Source: Kosakonia oryzae (lineage in GTDB: Bacteria > Pseudomonadota > Gammaproteobacteria > Enterobacterales > Enterobacteriaceae). From it: 64,000 nt of DNA. Below, in pieces: positions 44,553-54,230 of this stretch. Under the pieces are notes generated by a model. It had not been told where the DNA came from. It was given only the letters and a program-made list of their open reading frames with translations, and did not search any database. Location of the stretch: NCBI RefSeq assembly GCF_001658025.2, contig NZ_CP014007.2, forward strand, positions 5,022,001-5,086,000, written 5' to 3'. How positions within the stretch are numbered: position 1 is the first letter of the stretch; each line of letters starts with the position of its first letter. Both the position numbers and the translations under genes were made by a program.

Positions 44553-45572
44553 TTAACGCTTCGACGCTACCAGGTTTAGCGCGTGCTCCACTACCGCGAT
44601 ATCAGCGCCCGCTTTGTGCGCATTTTCACTCAGATAACGGCGCCACTGACGCGCGCCCGGCACCCCCTGGAATAATCCGAGCATATGACGCGTGATATGA
44701 CCAAGATAAGCGCCCTGGCTCAATTCGCGTTCAATGTAGGGATACATTGCGCGAACCACGGCGACAGGATCGGCATCCACAACATCAGCACCGTAAATCT
44801 CCCGATCGACAGCGGCCAGAATTCCCGGATTCTGATAGGCTTCGCGCCCGACCATAACCCCATCCATATGCTGCAAATGGGCTTTGGCTTCTTCCAGCGA
44901 TTTTATGCCGCCATTGATCGCCATCTTCAGGTGCGGGAAATCGCGTTTAAGTTGATAGACGCGCGGGTAATCCAGCGGCGGGATCTCGCGGTTCTCTTTT
45001 GGACTCAGGCCAGAGAGCCAGGCTTTACGGGCATGAATGGTGAAGCTTTCACACTCGCCTTTACCGGCTACAGTACCAATAAAATCGCAGAGGAATTCGT
45101 AGCTATCCTGATCGTCGATGCCAATACGGGTTTTTACCGTCACCGGAATAGAAACCACGTCGCGCATCGCTTTCACGCAGTCCGCCACCAGTTGCGCTTC
45201 GCCCATCAGGCAGGCACCAAAACGCCCGTTCTGCACGCGATCTGACGGACAACCAACGTTAAGGTTGATCTCATCGTAACCGCGCACTTGCGCAAGCTTC
45301 GCACAGTGCGCAAGCTGCGCCGGATCGCTGCCGCCCAGTTGCAACGCCACCGGGTGTTCTTCCTCGCTGTATGCCAGATAGTCACCTTTGCCATGAATAA
45401 TGGCACCCGTGGTCACCATTTCGGTGTAAAGCAGTGTCTGGCGCGACAGCAAGCGCAGGAAGTAACGACAATGCCTGTCCGTCCAGTCGAGCATCGGTGC
45501 GACGCTGAACCGCCCATACCAGTGATTGTCAGAATTTACAGGCATTACGCTGGCTTGGCTGCCGTTAGTCAT
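44553..45572 (-). CDS. dusA: tRNA-dihydrouridine synthase A
   Basis: 339 residues, FMN-dependent TIM barrel: '[20 protein letters not shown]', catalytic cysteine in '[20 protein letters not shown]', '[17 protein letters not shown]', '[17 protein letters not shown]', '[12 protein letters not shown]'. Reduces uridines 20/20a of tRNA D-loops. E. coli DusA differs mainly in the first 15 residues, so the exact start is less certain than the rest. In E. coli it is divergent from zur; here a two-gene insertion separates them. Confidence 0.96.
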   Translation of the reverse strand: MTNGSQASVMPVNSDNHWYGRFSVAPMLDWTDRHCRYFLRLLSRQTLLYTEMVTTGAIIHGKGDYLAYSEEEHPVALQLGGSDPAQLAHCAKLAQVRGYDEINLNVGCPSDRVQNGRFGACLMGEAQLVADCVKAMRDVVSIPVTVKTRIGIDDQDSYEFLCDFIGTVAGKGECESFTIHARKAWLSGLSPKENREIPPLDYPRVYQLKRDFPHLKMAINGGIKSLEEAKAHLQHMDGVMVGREAYQNPGILAAVDREIYGADVVDADPVAVVRAMYPYIERELSQGAYLGHITRHMLGLFQGVPGARQWRRYLSENAHKAGADIAVVEHALNLVASKR

Positions 45573-45671
45573 TTCAGAATTACCGTGCTTTGATTTTCAA
45601 AAAAAGAGGGGGCACTCACCGCTATTCCGCCGGTGAGCAAAAACAATAAATCAATGAGGTTTCCAATTGTA

Positions 45672-45686
45672 TCACAATAATTGTGA
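45672..45686. promoter_or_regulatory. Perfect 15-bp palindrome upstream of the ycaC-like gene
   Basis: TCACAAT-A-ATTGTGA, a perfect inverted repeat 120 bases before the ycaC-like start and 100 bases before dusA. It has the half-sites of a CRP site in reversed order, so it is not a CRP site; it could be the operator of an unidentified regulator. Confidence 0.45.
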
Positions 45687-45805
45687 AACGCCTGAAAAGA
45701 CCTCCCTTCACTTGTTGATGCGGGGCTCCCTACCTATATTTTTTTACGCAAACGGAGTCCCACCCAGCAGCAGTGAACTCCTATCCACCGAAACAGGGAG
45801 TAATT

Positions 45806-46429
45806 ATGCCTACACCATATGTTCGTCTCGATACAACTGATGCAGCCGTTTTGTTAGTCGATCATCAGGCGGGTTTGTTATCGCTGGTAAGAGATATCGA
45901 TCCTGATAAATTCAAAAACAATGTCCTGGCACTGGGCGATCTGGCCAAATTTTTCAAGTTGCCAACTATTTTAACGACAAGCTTTGAAACCGGACCGAAT
46001 GGCCCGCTGGTTCCAGAACTGAAAGAGCTATTCCCGGATGCGCCCTATATTGCCCGACCGGGTAATATCAATGCCTGGGATAACGAAGATTTTGTTAATG
46101 CCGTCAAAGCAACAGGGAAAAAGCAGCTGATTATTGCCGGAGTGGTGACAGAAGTCTGCGTTGCTTTCCCGGCGTTATCCGCGATTGAAGCAGGGTATGA
46201 AGTGTTTGTTATTACCGACGCTTCAGGAACATTCAATGAAATTACTCGTTATGCTGCATGGGATCGGATGACCCAGGCAGGCGTACAGCTGATGACATGG
46301 TTCGGCGCAGCTTGCGAATTACAACGTGACTGGCGCAATGATATGGAAGGTCTGGCAACATTGCTCTCCAACCATATTCCTGATTACCGTAACCTGATGA
46401 CCAGCTATAACAAACTCACCGGCCAATAA
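45806..46429 (+). CDS. ycaC: Isochorismatase-family hydrolase, YcaC-like
   Basis: 207 residues from the ATG at 45806 (AGGGAG site), very close to E. coli YcaC (208): 'VLLVDHQAGLLSLVRDI', 'SFETGPNGPLVPELKELF', 'ARPGNINAWDNEDFV', 'GVVTEVCVAFPALSAIEAGY' with the catalytic cysteine, 'TWFGAACELQRDWRND'. YcaC is a cysteine hydrolase of unknown substrate that forms octamers. In E. coli the gene lies elsewhere; here it sits between dusA and zur, convergent with the TraF-like gene. Confidence 0.9.
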   Translation: MPTPYVRLDTTDAAVLLVDHQAGLLSLVRDIDPDKFKNNVLALGDLAKFFKLPTILTTSFETGPNGPLVPELKELFPDAPYIARPGNINAWDNEDFVNAVKATGKKQLIIAGVVTEVCVAFPALSAIEAGYEVFVITDASGTFNEITRYAAWDRMTQAGVQLMTWFGAACELQRDWRNDMEGLATLLSNHIPDYRNLMTSYNKLTGQ

Positions 46430-46436
46430 GTGCCGA

Positions 46437-46464
46437 TAAAACCGGAGGCGCAAAGCCTCCGGTT
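46437..46464. terminator. Terminator between ycaC and the TraF-like gene
   Basis: Perfect 10-bp stem AACCGGAGGC/GCCTCCGGTT with a GCAAA loop. A TTTT tract follows on the minus strand, so it mainly serves the minus-strand gene but may also close ycaC. Confidence 0.8.
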
Positions 46465-46469
46465 ACTCA

Positions 46470-47786
46470 TCAGAAAGTCACGCTAAGTTGCGCCCCGGCC
46501 CCCCAGGTTTCATCTTCGCCAACCAGGCCCATCAAATCGATATGTACGCGGTTAAATGGCGCAAATCCAACACCGCCGGTAAAGACATTTTTATCATCCC
46601 CTTTCACATCCGCGCGGTAACCCGCACGCACGGCCAGCCAGCTCAGCGGACGCACTTCCGCACCCACGCCAACATACTGGGAATTTTTCTCGCTCTTAAA
46701 GCCTTTAGTCTCGGTTAAATCACCGTCGGCGCTCAGCGTCAGCAGATCGTTATGCCATGCCGCCCCCGCCGTCACGACCGGGCTAATCTGGTAAGTATCT
46801 TTGTAGCTCACCACATCGCCCGTTCTGCCGTTGCGGATACGAATGTCTTTGGTATCAATGTCACGGGAGATCAAGTTTGTACCGGTCAAACCGACTGTCA
46901 CGTTCTCGCCGAAATCCGCAGCCAGGCCGACATCCACGTTGAAGCCGGTATCGTCGGTACGGTAGCGGCTGCTGTTCCAGTCGCTACTTTTGTAGTCATA
47001 AATCGAGGCTGTGTAGTTGTAAACCCAGGTTTTCTGTAATTTTGGCGTCACGCCAACGGATAACGGTACGCCACCGACATCAAACTGGCGGGCCATCGCA
47101 ATGCCGTAATCCGAGACGATAGCCGCACGGCCTGAAGCGGTTGAGTTGAGGTTTTTGGTGATTTCGTCGCTGCCATCCGGTGATACCACCGCCTTTAGCG
47201 CTTCACCGGCGGCGACGGCGGTGCTGTTCTCAATACTACGCAGGTAGTCAATATCCTGCTGATCGATTGCCGACGTGACACGCGCATGGGCGTAAGCTTT
47301 CGTCACAAACGCCACGGAAAGGACATCGTTGGGAATGCTTACCGCGATACCGGCGGCGGCTTTGGCCTGCGCTGTTTTCCCTCTCAGAAACTCCAGCTCA
47401 TTCGCCAAATCGCCTGCGGCGCCCTGAAATTGCCTTACCGTACCGAGCGGATTAGCAATAATTTCCGCAGCGGTGAGGTTATCGACAACATCTTTGTAGC
47501 CATCGATTTTGTCATTGATGTTGTCGATCTCGTCGCGCAGATTATCTTTGTCGCTAATTTGCGCCTGTACGCTCGGCAGGATGACGGTAATATCATCATC
47601 GGGTTTTGCTTTTGCTAACAGTGCCGGGTTAATTAATGGCCCGCTGCCATAGTTCGCAGATGCAACGCCCGTTCCCCCCATTGCATCATTACGTGCTTCT
47701 GCCCAGGTATTGGCTGCCCCTGCCTGATTTGACACAAAAAAGGAGACAGCGATCGCGACCAGCGAAAGTTTACGTTTTTTTTCCAC
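46470..47786 (-). CDS. TraF-like outer membrane beta-barrel protein
   Basis: 438 residues. Signal peptide ending 'NQAGA'. The mature start 'ANTWAEARNDAMGGTGVASA' with 'LINPALLA' is the N-terminal pattern of the FadL/TraF_2 type barrels, and the rest is alternating beta strands with a C-terminal 'GAGAQLSVTF' ending in Phe. Databases often label this family 'conjugal transfer protein TraF', but no conjugation gene is near and the link is by name only. Residues about 75-165 are an unusual helical, acidic insertion ('LRDEIDNINDKIDGYKDVVD') predicted to be coiled. Function unknown; a porin or lipid transporter are possibilities. Confidence 0.75.
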   Translation of the reverse strand: MEKKRKLSLVAIAVSFFVSNQAGAANTWAEARNDAMGGTGVASANYGSGPLINPALLAKAKPDDDITVILPSVQAQISDKDNLRDEIDNINDKIDGYKDVVDNLTAAEIIANPLGTVRQFQGAAGDLANELEFLRGKTAQAKAAAGIAVSIPNDVLSVAFVTKAYAHARVTSAIDQQDIDYLRSIENSTAVAAGEALKAVVSPDGSDEITKNLNSTASGRAAIVSDYGIAMARQFDVGGVPLSVGVTPKLQKTWVYNYTASIYDYKSSDWNSSRYRTDDTGFNVDVGLAADFGENVTVGLTGTNLISRDIDTKDIRIRNGRTGDVVSYKDTYQISPVVTAGAAWHNDLLTLSADGDLTETKGFKSEKNSQYVGVGAEVRPLSWLAVRAGYRADVKGDDKNVFTGGVGFAPFNRVHIDLMGLVGEDETWGAGAQLSVTF

Positions 47787-48068
47787 AGTATGCGTCTCGT
47801 AGCCAGATGAGTTTTAAGCCTGTAAGTATTCGCACAAACAGGAATGCACTATTGCTGTGAATAACGTAAGAAAAAGAAGCTAAATTGCCGGAATACCCGT
47901 AAGTACCCGGATATTATTGTTTTAAGTGACGCTTATCACTATTTATAGATGAAGGAATCCATTTCGGGAAGCGATCCAGTGAAATGGAGATTACTGGCCA
48001 CGATCTCGGCGTTTTCGGCAGGACATGGTAAAGTGTATGGCTTGTATTTCCCCACCCGGAGAGCGCCT

Positions 48069-48584
48069 ATGGATAAGACCACTTCGCAAGAGATGTTAGC
48101 GCAGGCTGAAAAGCTGTGCGTGCAGCGCAATGTGCGCCTGACTCCTCAGCGTCTTGAAGTGTTGAGATTACTCAGCCTGCAACAAAGCGCCATCAGCGCG
48201 TACGATCTGCTCGATCTGCTGCGTGAAAGCGAACCGCAGGCCAAGCCGCCGACGGTGTACCGCGCTCTTGATTTCCTGCTGGAACAAGGGTTCGTACATA
48301 AAGTCGAATCAACAAACAGCTACGTGTTATGCCATCTTTTTGACCAGCCGACGCACACGTCCGCAATGTTTATTTGCGATCGCTGCGGTTCGGTAAAGGA
48401 AGAGCAGGCGGAAGGCGTGGAAGATATTATGCATGCGCTGGCGGCAAAGATGGGCTTTGCTCTGCGGCATAATGTGATTGAAGCTCACGGCTTATGTGCA
48501 GACTGTGTCGAAGTGGAGTCCTGCCGTCATCACGACCATTGCCACCATGACCACACCGTTCAGGTGAAGAAAAAGCCACGTTAA
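48069..48584 (+). CDS. zur: Zinc uptake regulator of the Fur family
   Basis: 171 residues from the ATG at 48069, the same length as E. coli Zur. Winged helix with 'VRLTPQRLEVLRLL' and 'KPPTVYRALDFLLEQGFVHK'; structural zinc cysteines in 'CDRCG' and 'CADC'; regulatory ligands around 'VLCHLFDQPTHTSA'. The C-terminal tail is richer in His than in E. coli ('CRHHDHCHHDHTVQV'). With zinc it represses znuABC and other uptake genes. The in-frame extension upstream to 47949 has no start site. Confidence 0.96.
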   Translation: MDKTTSQEMLAQAEKLCVQRNVRLTPQRLEVLRLLSLQQSAISAYDLLDLLRESEPQAKPPTVYRALDFLLEQGFVHKVESTNSYVLCHLFDQPTHTSAMFICDRCGSVKEEQAEGVEDIMHALAAKMGFALRHNVIEAHGLCADCVEVESCRHHDHCHHDHTVQVKKKPR

Positions 48585-48652
48585 TCTTTGTTTGAACGAA
48601 ACGGTAAATAAAACAGCTGGAGGGGTGGTACATCCTTGTACCTTCGGGCAGA

Positions 48653-48696
48653 GTAGCCTGTAGAGGGTTAGCACATTGAGGGGATGTGCAGGCTAC
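48653..48696. repeat. Inverted repeat overlapping the yjbJ stop codon
   Basis: GTAGCCTG/CAGGCTAC arms enclose a second pair GCACA/TGTGC. The outer arm covers the yjbJ stop. No T-run follows in either direction, so it may protect the 3' end of the mRNA. A second perfect hairpin, GGTACA/TGTACC, is at 48627-48642. Confidence 0.5.
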
Positions 48697-48902
48697 CAGC
48701 GGTAGTCGTTACGCGTTTCCCAATCTGTAACTTCTTTCTCCGCCTGATCTTTGGCATAACCGTAACGTTCCTGGATTTTACCCACCAACTGGTCACGTTT
48801 ACCTTCGATGATGGTCATATCATCATCGGTCAGTTTGCCCCATTTTTCTTTAACAGTGCCTTTGAACTGTTTCCAGTTACCGCCGACTTCGTCTTTATTC
48901 AT
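48693..48902 (-). CDS. yjbJ: CsbD-family stress protein YjbJ
   Basis: 69 residues, same length as E. coli YjbJ, nearly the same sequence ('NKDEVGGNWKQFKGTVKEKW', 'IIEGKRDQLVGKIQERYGYA'). Small, hydrophilic, abundant in stationary phase in E. coli; function unknown. Lies between zur and dinF as in E. coli. Confidence 0.95.
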   Translation of the reverse strand: MNKDEVGGNWKQFKGTVKEKWGKLTDDDMTIIEGKRDQLVGKIQERYGYAKDQAEKEVTDWETRNDYRW

Positions 48903-49067
48903 CGTTGACTCCTTATCGTTCGGTTAAATAGGTAATCGTTCTGCTGAACGTACTGATTATTGTAGTTAAGGATTCCGGCAATCGATTTTTATTCGGAATC
49001 TTTAACCACCACGATAGTTAAAAACAGCATAAGCGAGACGAGGAAACCGGCAAAAAGCCTGGCAGTA

Positions 49068-50402
49068 TCAGGAAGGATTCGCGTCGGAAAACCAGCTGCC
49101 GTTACGCCAGTGGCGACGCCACAGCCAGGCAAGCGTAAGCCCGCGCAGGGCGAGAAAGACGGTCAGCGCCAGCCATAAACCGTGATTGCCCAGCACCGGG
49201 ACCGTCAGCAGCGTGACAGCGAACCCGGCAGCGGCAATCGCCATACTGTTACGCATCTCCGCAGCGCGCGTGGCACCGACAAACATGCCATCCAGCAAGT
49301 AGCACCACACGCCCACCAGCGGCAGAATTACCTGCCAGAACAGGTAATGCCCGGCGAGCGTCTGCAGAGCAGGAAGTGAAGTCAGCAAGGCAATAATGTT
49401 GTCGCCTGCCAGCGCATAAATCGCCGCAAAGAACAGCGCCACCAGCCCGGCCTGGCGGCACGCAGCTCGCCAGACTTCCATCAATTGGCTGCCATCGCGC
49501 GCACCGTAGGCTTGCCCGGAATGCGCTTCGACCGCATAGGCAAAACCATCCAGCGCGTACGCGGTAAAGGTGAGAAACATCATTAGCACCGCGTTCGCCG
49601 CGACCGTCTCGCCGCCAAGACGCGCGCCCAGTACGGTGATTGAGCCAAAGCAGAGCTGCAAAAGCAGTGAGCGCAGCATGATATCGCGGTTAAGCGCTAA
49701 TAAGCGCCGCATACCGCCGCGCCAGGCATTTTTAAGCACAGACAGGGGGACGCCGCGCATCACCAACACGCGGTGCACCATCAGCAGGCCGATGGCGAAC
49801 GTCGCATACTCAGCCACAACGGTGGCGAGCGCGGCTCCCTGCACATTCATGTGCAGACCCATCACCAGCCACAGGTCGAGCACAATGTTGAGAAGATTCC
49901 CCACCACCAGCAGGATCACCGGAGCACGGGCATACTGCACGCCCAGCAACCAGCCGAGCAACACCAGATTTCCCAACGACGCTGGCGCACTCAGCCAGCG
50001 AATATTGAGAAAGCGCCGCGCTTGTTCCAGTACAGCTTCGCTCCCGCCGGTGATGTGCAGCGCCAGATCGATGAGCGGCGTACGCAGCAGCATAATTAAC
50101 ATACCTGCCAACAACGCCAGTAACAGCGGTTGTACCAGCGCGCGCGCCAGCGCAGGTGCGTTTTTTGCGCCAAACGCCTGTGCCGTAAGACCGGTTGTGC
50201 TCATCCGCAAAAACAGCAGCAGCATAAACAAAAAGCTGGTTGCCGTTGCGCCGATCGCCACCCCACCGAGGTAAACAGGGCTATCCAGGTGCCCGACCAC
50301 GGCGGTATCCACCAGCCCCAGTAACGGAACAGTGATATTGGAGAAGATCATGGGCAGCGCAAGCCGCCACAGTGCTCTGTCAGATGCGTTCAGCAACGGC
50401 AT
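49068..50402 (-). CDS. dinF: MATE-family efflux protein DinF
   Basis: 444 residues, twelve predicted membrane helices, MATE family ('RLALPMIFSNITVPLLGLVD', 'MLLFLRMSTTGLTAQAFGA'). In E. coli it is the second gene of the lexA operon, is induced by DNA damage and protects against oxidative stress and bile salts. Here it starts 76 bases after lexA on the same strand, so it shares the double LexA box. Confidence 0.95.
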   Translation of the reverse strand: MPLLNASDRALWRLALPMIFSNITVPLLGLVDTAVVGHLDSPVYLGGVAIGATATSFLFMLLLFLRMSTTGLTAQAFGAKNAPALARALVQPLLLALLAGMLIMLLRTPLIDLALHITGGSEAVLEQARRFLNIRWLSAPASLGNLVLLGWLLGVQYARAPVILLVVGNLLNIVLDLWLVMGLHMNVQGAALATVVAEYATFAIGLLMVHRVLVMRGVPLSVLKNAWRGGMRRLLALNRDIMLRSLLLQLCFGSITVLGARLGGETVAANAVLMMFLTFTAYALDGFAYAVEAHSGQAYGARDGSQLMEVWRAACRQAGLVALFFAAIYALAGDNIIALLTSLPALQTLAGHYLFWQVILPLVGVWCYLLDGMFVGATRAAEMRNSMAIAAAGFAVTLLTVPVLGNHGLWLALTVFLALRGLTLAWLWRRHWRNGSWFSDANPS

Positions 50403-50478
50403 GGCAATGTCGAATCAACGGGGAAAATTGTATTACGCAGCGCCACGTTGTTATGTGTCGCTGCGGAAAGAACAGGCG

Positions 50479-51093
50479 TTAGAGCCAGGTACCATTCCGG
50501 ATGACGCCAACCGCCAGCCCTTCAATGGTGAAGTTTTGATCGCGCAGATCGACGACGATCGGGGAAAACTCGCTGTTTTCCGGCAGCAGTTCGACGGTGT
50601 TACCCTGTTTTTTCAGACGCTTCACGGTAACTTCATCATCAATACGTGCGACGACCACCTGGCCATTACGCACATCCTGCGTTTTATGCACTGCGAGCAG
50701 GTCGCCGTCCATAATACCGATGTCTTTCATCGACATACCGCTGACGCGCAGCAGGAAATCCGCATGAGGTTTGAAGAGATCGGGATCGACCTGATAGTGA
50801 CCCTCGATATGCTGTTGCGCCAGCAGCGGTTCACCCGCAGCAACGCGGCCAATCAGCGGTAAACCGATATCCTCTTCTTCTTCCAGCAGCAGACGCAGAC
50901 CACGCGATGCGCCGGAGACGATTTCGATAACCCCTTTGCGCGCAAGCGCTTTCAGGTGTTCTTCAGCCGCATTTGGGGAACGGAACCCCAATTGCTGTGC
51001 GATTTCCGCACGCGTTGGTGGCATACCGGTTTGGGTGATCCGATCGCGGATGAGATCGAACACCTCTTGCTGCCTGGCCGTTAATGCTTTCAT
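50479..51093 (-). CDS. lexA: SOS repressor LexA
   Basis: 204 residues, two more than E. coli; the extra residues are in the hinge ('[15 protein letters not shown]'). Winged helix at residues 28-47 ('[20 protein letters not shown]'), cleavage bond Ala86-Gly87 in 'VAAGEPL', and the Ser121/Lys158 dyad in 'SGMSMKD' and 'EVTVKRL'. Represses SOS genes until RecA filaments trigger self-cleavage. Autoregulated by two boxes upstream. Confidence 0.98.
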   Translation of the reverse strand: MKALTARQQEVFDLIRDRITQTGMPPTRAEIAQQLGFRSPNAAEEHLKALARKGVIEIVSGASRGLRLLLEEEEDIGLPLIGRVAAGEPLLAQQHIEGHYQVDPDLFKPHADFLLRVSGMSMKDIGIMDGDLLAVHKTQDVRNGQVVVARIDDEVTVKRLKKQGNTVELLPENSEFSPIVVDLRDQNFTIEGLAVGVIRNGTWL

Positions 51094-51101
51094 CCCGCCC
51101 C

Positions 51102-51138
51102 CTGGGTGTATATACAGTTATGCTGTGAGTATATACAG
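51102..51138. promoter_or_regulatory. Two tandem LexA boxes upstream of lexA
   Basis: CTGTATATACACCCAG (51102-51117, reverse strand) and CTGTATATACTCACAG (51123-51138, reverse strand), identical to the pair at E. coli lexA, 21 bp centre to centre. Confidence 0.95.
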
Positions 51139-51201
51139 TCAAAGGCGATTTTGGAACCAAATTTAAGCAAAAAACCAGGGTGTTATCGATTTCTGGAAGC
51201 G

Positions 51202-51570
51202 TTATCGAAAATGCGCCCAGAGAAGCGAGATCCAGGTAAACAGCGCCAGCAGGATCGACATCAGCACTGCCGCCGAGCCCATATCCTTCGCCCGACCGGA
51301 AAGTTCGTGAAATTCAGTACCAATTCGGTCTACGACAGCTTCAATTGCACTATTTAGGATTTCAACAATCATTACTAGCGACACCGAGCTAATCAGCAAT
51401 ACCCGTGTGACCGTGTCAATGTCCAGCCAGCAAGCAATAATGATAGCTAAAACAACGGCTAACAGTTCCTGGCGGAAGGCGGCTTCATTGATCCATGCAG
51501 CGCGAACGCCCTTCCATGAGTAACCTGCTGCTTTAATGATTCGGGTAATTCCGGTGGTATTATTGGCCAT
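51202..51570 (-). CDS. dgkA: Diacylglycerol kinase
   Basis: 122 residues with three membrane helices; conserved 'WINEAAFRQELLAVVLA' and 'VEILNSAIEAVVDRIGTEFH' hold the active-site glutamates. A trimeric inner membrane enzyme that phosphorylates diacylglycerol left over from membrane-derived oligosaccharide synthesis. Divergent from plsB as in E. coli. Confidence 0.97.
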   Translation of the reverse strand: MANNTTGITRIIKAAGYSWKGVRAAWINEAAFRQELLAVVLAIIIACWLDIDTVTRVLLISSVSLVMIVEILNSAIEAVVDRIGTEFHELSGRAKDMGSAAVLMSILLALFTWISLLWAHFR

Positions 51571-51702
51571 GAAAAGAACCTTTTTATGTAATAAACGTCA
51601 ATGTCTACATCAGCGTACTGAGGTACAACAGAAATTACATGCGCTTTCTGATATTCTTGCGGCGCAATGGCACTATTATTAACCAGAGGCTTTTCATCTT
51701 TT

Positions 51703-54126
51703 ATGTCCGGTTGGCCACGAATTTACTACAAATTACTGAATTTACCATTAAGTGTACTGGTAAAGAGTAAATCGATACCTGCAGAACCTGCACAGGAACT
51801 GGGTCTCGATACTTCACGTCCTATTATGTACGTGCTGCCTTATAACTCTAAGGCAGATTTGATGACGTTGCGTGCTCAGTGTCTGGCGCACGAACTGCCC
51901 GATCCGCTGGAACCCCTGGAAATCGACGGCGTACTGCTACCGCGTTTCGTGTTCATTCATGGCGGTCCGCGCGTGTTTACTTATTACACGCCGAAAGAAG
52001 AGTCCATCAAACTGTTCCACGACTACCTGGATTTACACCGCAGCCATCCGGATCTGGATGTGCAAATGGTGCCGGTATCGGTAATGTTTGGCCGCTCTCC
52101 AGGGCGTGAGAAAGGCGAGATTAATCCGCCGCTGCGCATGCTGAACGGTATCCAGAAATTCTTCGCTATCTCCTGGCTTGGCCGCGATAGCTTTGTGCGC
52201 TTCTCGCCGCCCGTCTCCCTGCGCCGCATGGCGACCGAGCACGGCACCGATAAAATTATCGCGCAGAAACTGGCGCGCGTGGCGCGTATGCACTTCGCGC
52301 GACAGCGCCTGGCCGCCGTAGGGCCGCGTCTGCCGGCGCGTCAGGATCTGTTCAATAAGCTGCTCTCTTCCAAAGCGATTGCCCGTGCGGTCGAAGACGA
52401 AGCACGCAGCAAAAAAATCTCTCACGACAAAGCGCAGCAAAACGCTATCGCGCTAATGGAAGAGATTGCCGCCAACTTCTCGTACGAAATGATCCGTCTG
52501 ACCGACCGTATCCTCGGCTTTACCTGGAACCGTCTCTATCAGGGGATCAACGTACACAACGCCGAACGCGTGCGCCAGCTTGCGCACGACGGCCACGAGA
52601 TTGTCTATGTGCCCTGCCACCGCAGCCATATGGACTATCTGCTGCTCTCGTATGTGCTCTATCACCAGGGGTTGGTGCCGCCGCACATCGCCGCAGGCAT
52701 CAACCTGAACTTCTGGCCCGCCGGGCCGATTTTCCGCCGCTTGGGTGCCTTCTTCATTCGCCGTACCTTTAAAGGCAACAAACTCTACTCCACCGTATTC
52801 CGCGAATATCTGGGCGAGCTGTTCAGCCGCGGTTATTCGGTCGAGTATTTCGTCGAGGGCGGTCGTTCACGTACCGGGCGTTTGCTGGATCCGAAAACCG
52901 GTACGCTGTCGATGACCATCCAGGCGATGCTGCGCGGCGGTACGCGCCCTATCACGCTGGTGCCGATCTATATCGGTTATGAGCATGTGATGGAGGTGGG
53001 TACCTATGCGAAAGAGCTGCGCGGCGCTACCAAAGAGAAAGAGAGCCTGCTGCAGATGGTGCGCGGGCTGAGCAAGCTGCGTAACCTGGGGCAAGGTTAT
53101 GTGAACTTCGGTGAACCCATTCCGCTGATGAACTACCTGAACCACCACGTTCCGGATTGGCGCGAGTCTATCGATCCCATCGAAGCGATTCGCCCGGCAT
53201 GGCTGACGCCGACGGTGAATAACATTGCCGCCGATTTGATGGTTCGCATTAACAATGCCGGTGCGGCTAACGCCATGAACCTGTGCTGTACGGCGCTGCT
53301 GGCTTCGCGCCAGCGTTCGTTGACGCGTGAGCAGTTAACCGAACAACTCAGTTGCTACCTCGAACTGATGCGCAATGTGCCTTACTCGCCGGATTCAACA
53401 ACGCCTGCCGCCAGCGCCGACGCGCTTATCGACCACGCGTTGCAGATGAACAAGTTCGAAGTCGAGAAAGACACCATCGGCGATATCATTATTCTGCCTC
53501 GTGAGCAGGCAGTATTGATGACCTATTACCGCAACAACATTGCCCACATGCTGATGCTGCCGTCGCTGATGGCGGCGATCGTGACCCAGCATCGCGCCAT
53601 CTCCCGCAGCGATATTCTGCGCCACGTTGAGCTGCTCTATCCGCTGCTGAAAGCCGAGCTGTTCCTGCGCTGGGAAAAAGCCGAGCTGGCGGAAGTGCTG
53701 GAAAACCTGACGCAAGAACTGCTGCGCCAGGGCTTAATTACCGTCAAAGACGATCGCCTGAGCATCAATCCGGCCCACTCGCGGACGCTGCAACTGCTGG
53801 CCGCCGGCGCGCGCGAGACGTTACAGCGCTATGCCATCACCTTCTGGCTGCTTGGCAACACACCGTCAATGAACCGCAGCACGCTGGAAAAAGAGAGCCG
53901 CACGCTGGCGCAACGTCTGTCGGTGTTGCACGGCATCAACGCGCCGGAATTCTTCGACAAAGCGGTATTCTCCACGCTGGTGTTAACGCTGCGTGATGAA
54001 GGGTATATCAGCGACAGCGGCGATGCAGACCCGACGCGGACGCTGGGCGTTTACCAGATGCTGGCAGACTTGATAACGTCGGATGTGCGTCTGACGATTG
54101 AAAGCGCGACGCAAGCGGAAGTGTAA
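51703..54126 (+). CDS. plsB: Glycerol-3-phosphate 1-O-acyltransferase
   Basis: 807 residues from the ATG at 51703 ('[20 protein letters not shown]'), the same length as the E. coli enzyme; a 12-codon upstream extension to 51667 is possible but has no better ribosome site. Acyltransferase HX4D motif in '[12 protein letters not shown]', with '[19 protein letters not shown]', '[13 protein letters not shown]' and '[11 protein letters not shown]'. First step of phospholipid synthesis at the inner membrane. It has no signal for operon structure; a REP pair follows. Confidence 0.97.
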   Translation: MSGWPRIYYKLLNLPLSVLVKSKSIPAEPAQELGLDTSRPIMYVLPYNSKADLMTLRAQCLAHELPDPLEPLEIDGVLLPRFVFIHGGPRVFTYYTPKEESIKLFHDYLDLHRSHPDLDVQMVPVSVMFGRSPGREKGEINPPLRMLNGIQKFFAISWLGRDSFVRFSPPVSLRRMATEHGTDKIIAQKLARVARMHFARQRLAAVGPRLPARQDLFNKLLSSKAIARAVEDEARSKKISHDKAQQNAIALMEEIAANFSYEMIRLTDRILGFTWNRLYQGINVHNAERVRQLAHDGHEIVYVPCHRSHMDYLLLSYVLYHQGLVPPHIAAGINLNFWPAGPIFRRLGAFFIRRTFKGNKLYSTVFREYLGELFSRGYSVEYFVEGGRSRTGRLLDPKTGTLSMTIQAMLRGGTRPITLVPIYIGYEHVMEVGTYAKELRGATKEKESLLQMVRGLSKLRNLGQGYVNFGEPIPLMNYLNHHVPDWRESIDPIEAIRPAWLTPTVNNIAADLMVRINNAGAANAMNLCCTALLASRQRSLTREQLTEQLSCYLELMRNVPYSPDSTTPAASADALIDHALQMNKFEVEKDTIGDIIILPREQAVLMTYYRNNIAHMLMLPSLMAAIVTQHRAISRSDILRHVELLYPLLKAELFLRWEKAELAEVLENLTQELLRQGLITVKDDRLSINPAHSRTLQLLAAGARETLQRYAITFWLLGNTPSMNRSTLEKESRTLAQRLSVLHGINAPEFFDKAVFSTLVLTLRDEGYISDSGDADPTRTLGVYQMLADLITSDVRLTIESATQAEV

Positions 54127-54141
54127 GCCAGGAAAGTCGCC

Positions 54142-54220
54142 GCCGGATGTCGCTTGCGCTTATCCGGCCTGTGGGATGAGATAACCTCGCAGGCCGGATA
54201 ACATGCAGCCGCATCCGGCA
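54142..54220. repeat. REP/BIME element after plsB
   Basis: Two facing REP-like units with GCCGGAT...ATCCGGC arms ('GCCGGATGTCGCTTGCGC' and its counterpart near 54190-54219), the typical enterobacterial bacterial interspersed mosaic element, between the convergent plsB and ubiA genes. Confidence 0.85.
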
Positions 54221-54230
54221 GTTTTTAGAT

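Noticed and set aside
45672-45686. Palindrome near dusA as a CRP site
   Set aside because: Half-sites are in the reversed order (TCACA first) with 5-base spacing, so it does not fit the CRP consensus.
46470-47786. Conjugation gene traF
   Set aside because: The family label is historical; the protein is an outer membrane barrel and there are no other transfer genes.
54142-54220. Facing palindromes after plsB considered as an attachment site or small RNA
   Set aside because: The arms match the common REP/BIME pattern of enterobacteria and no mobile gene is adjacent.
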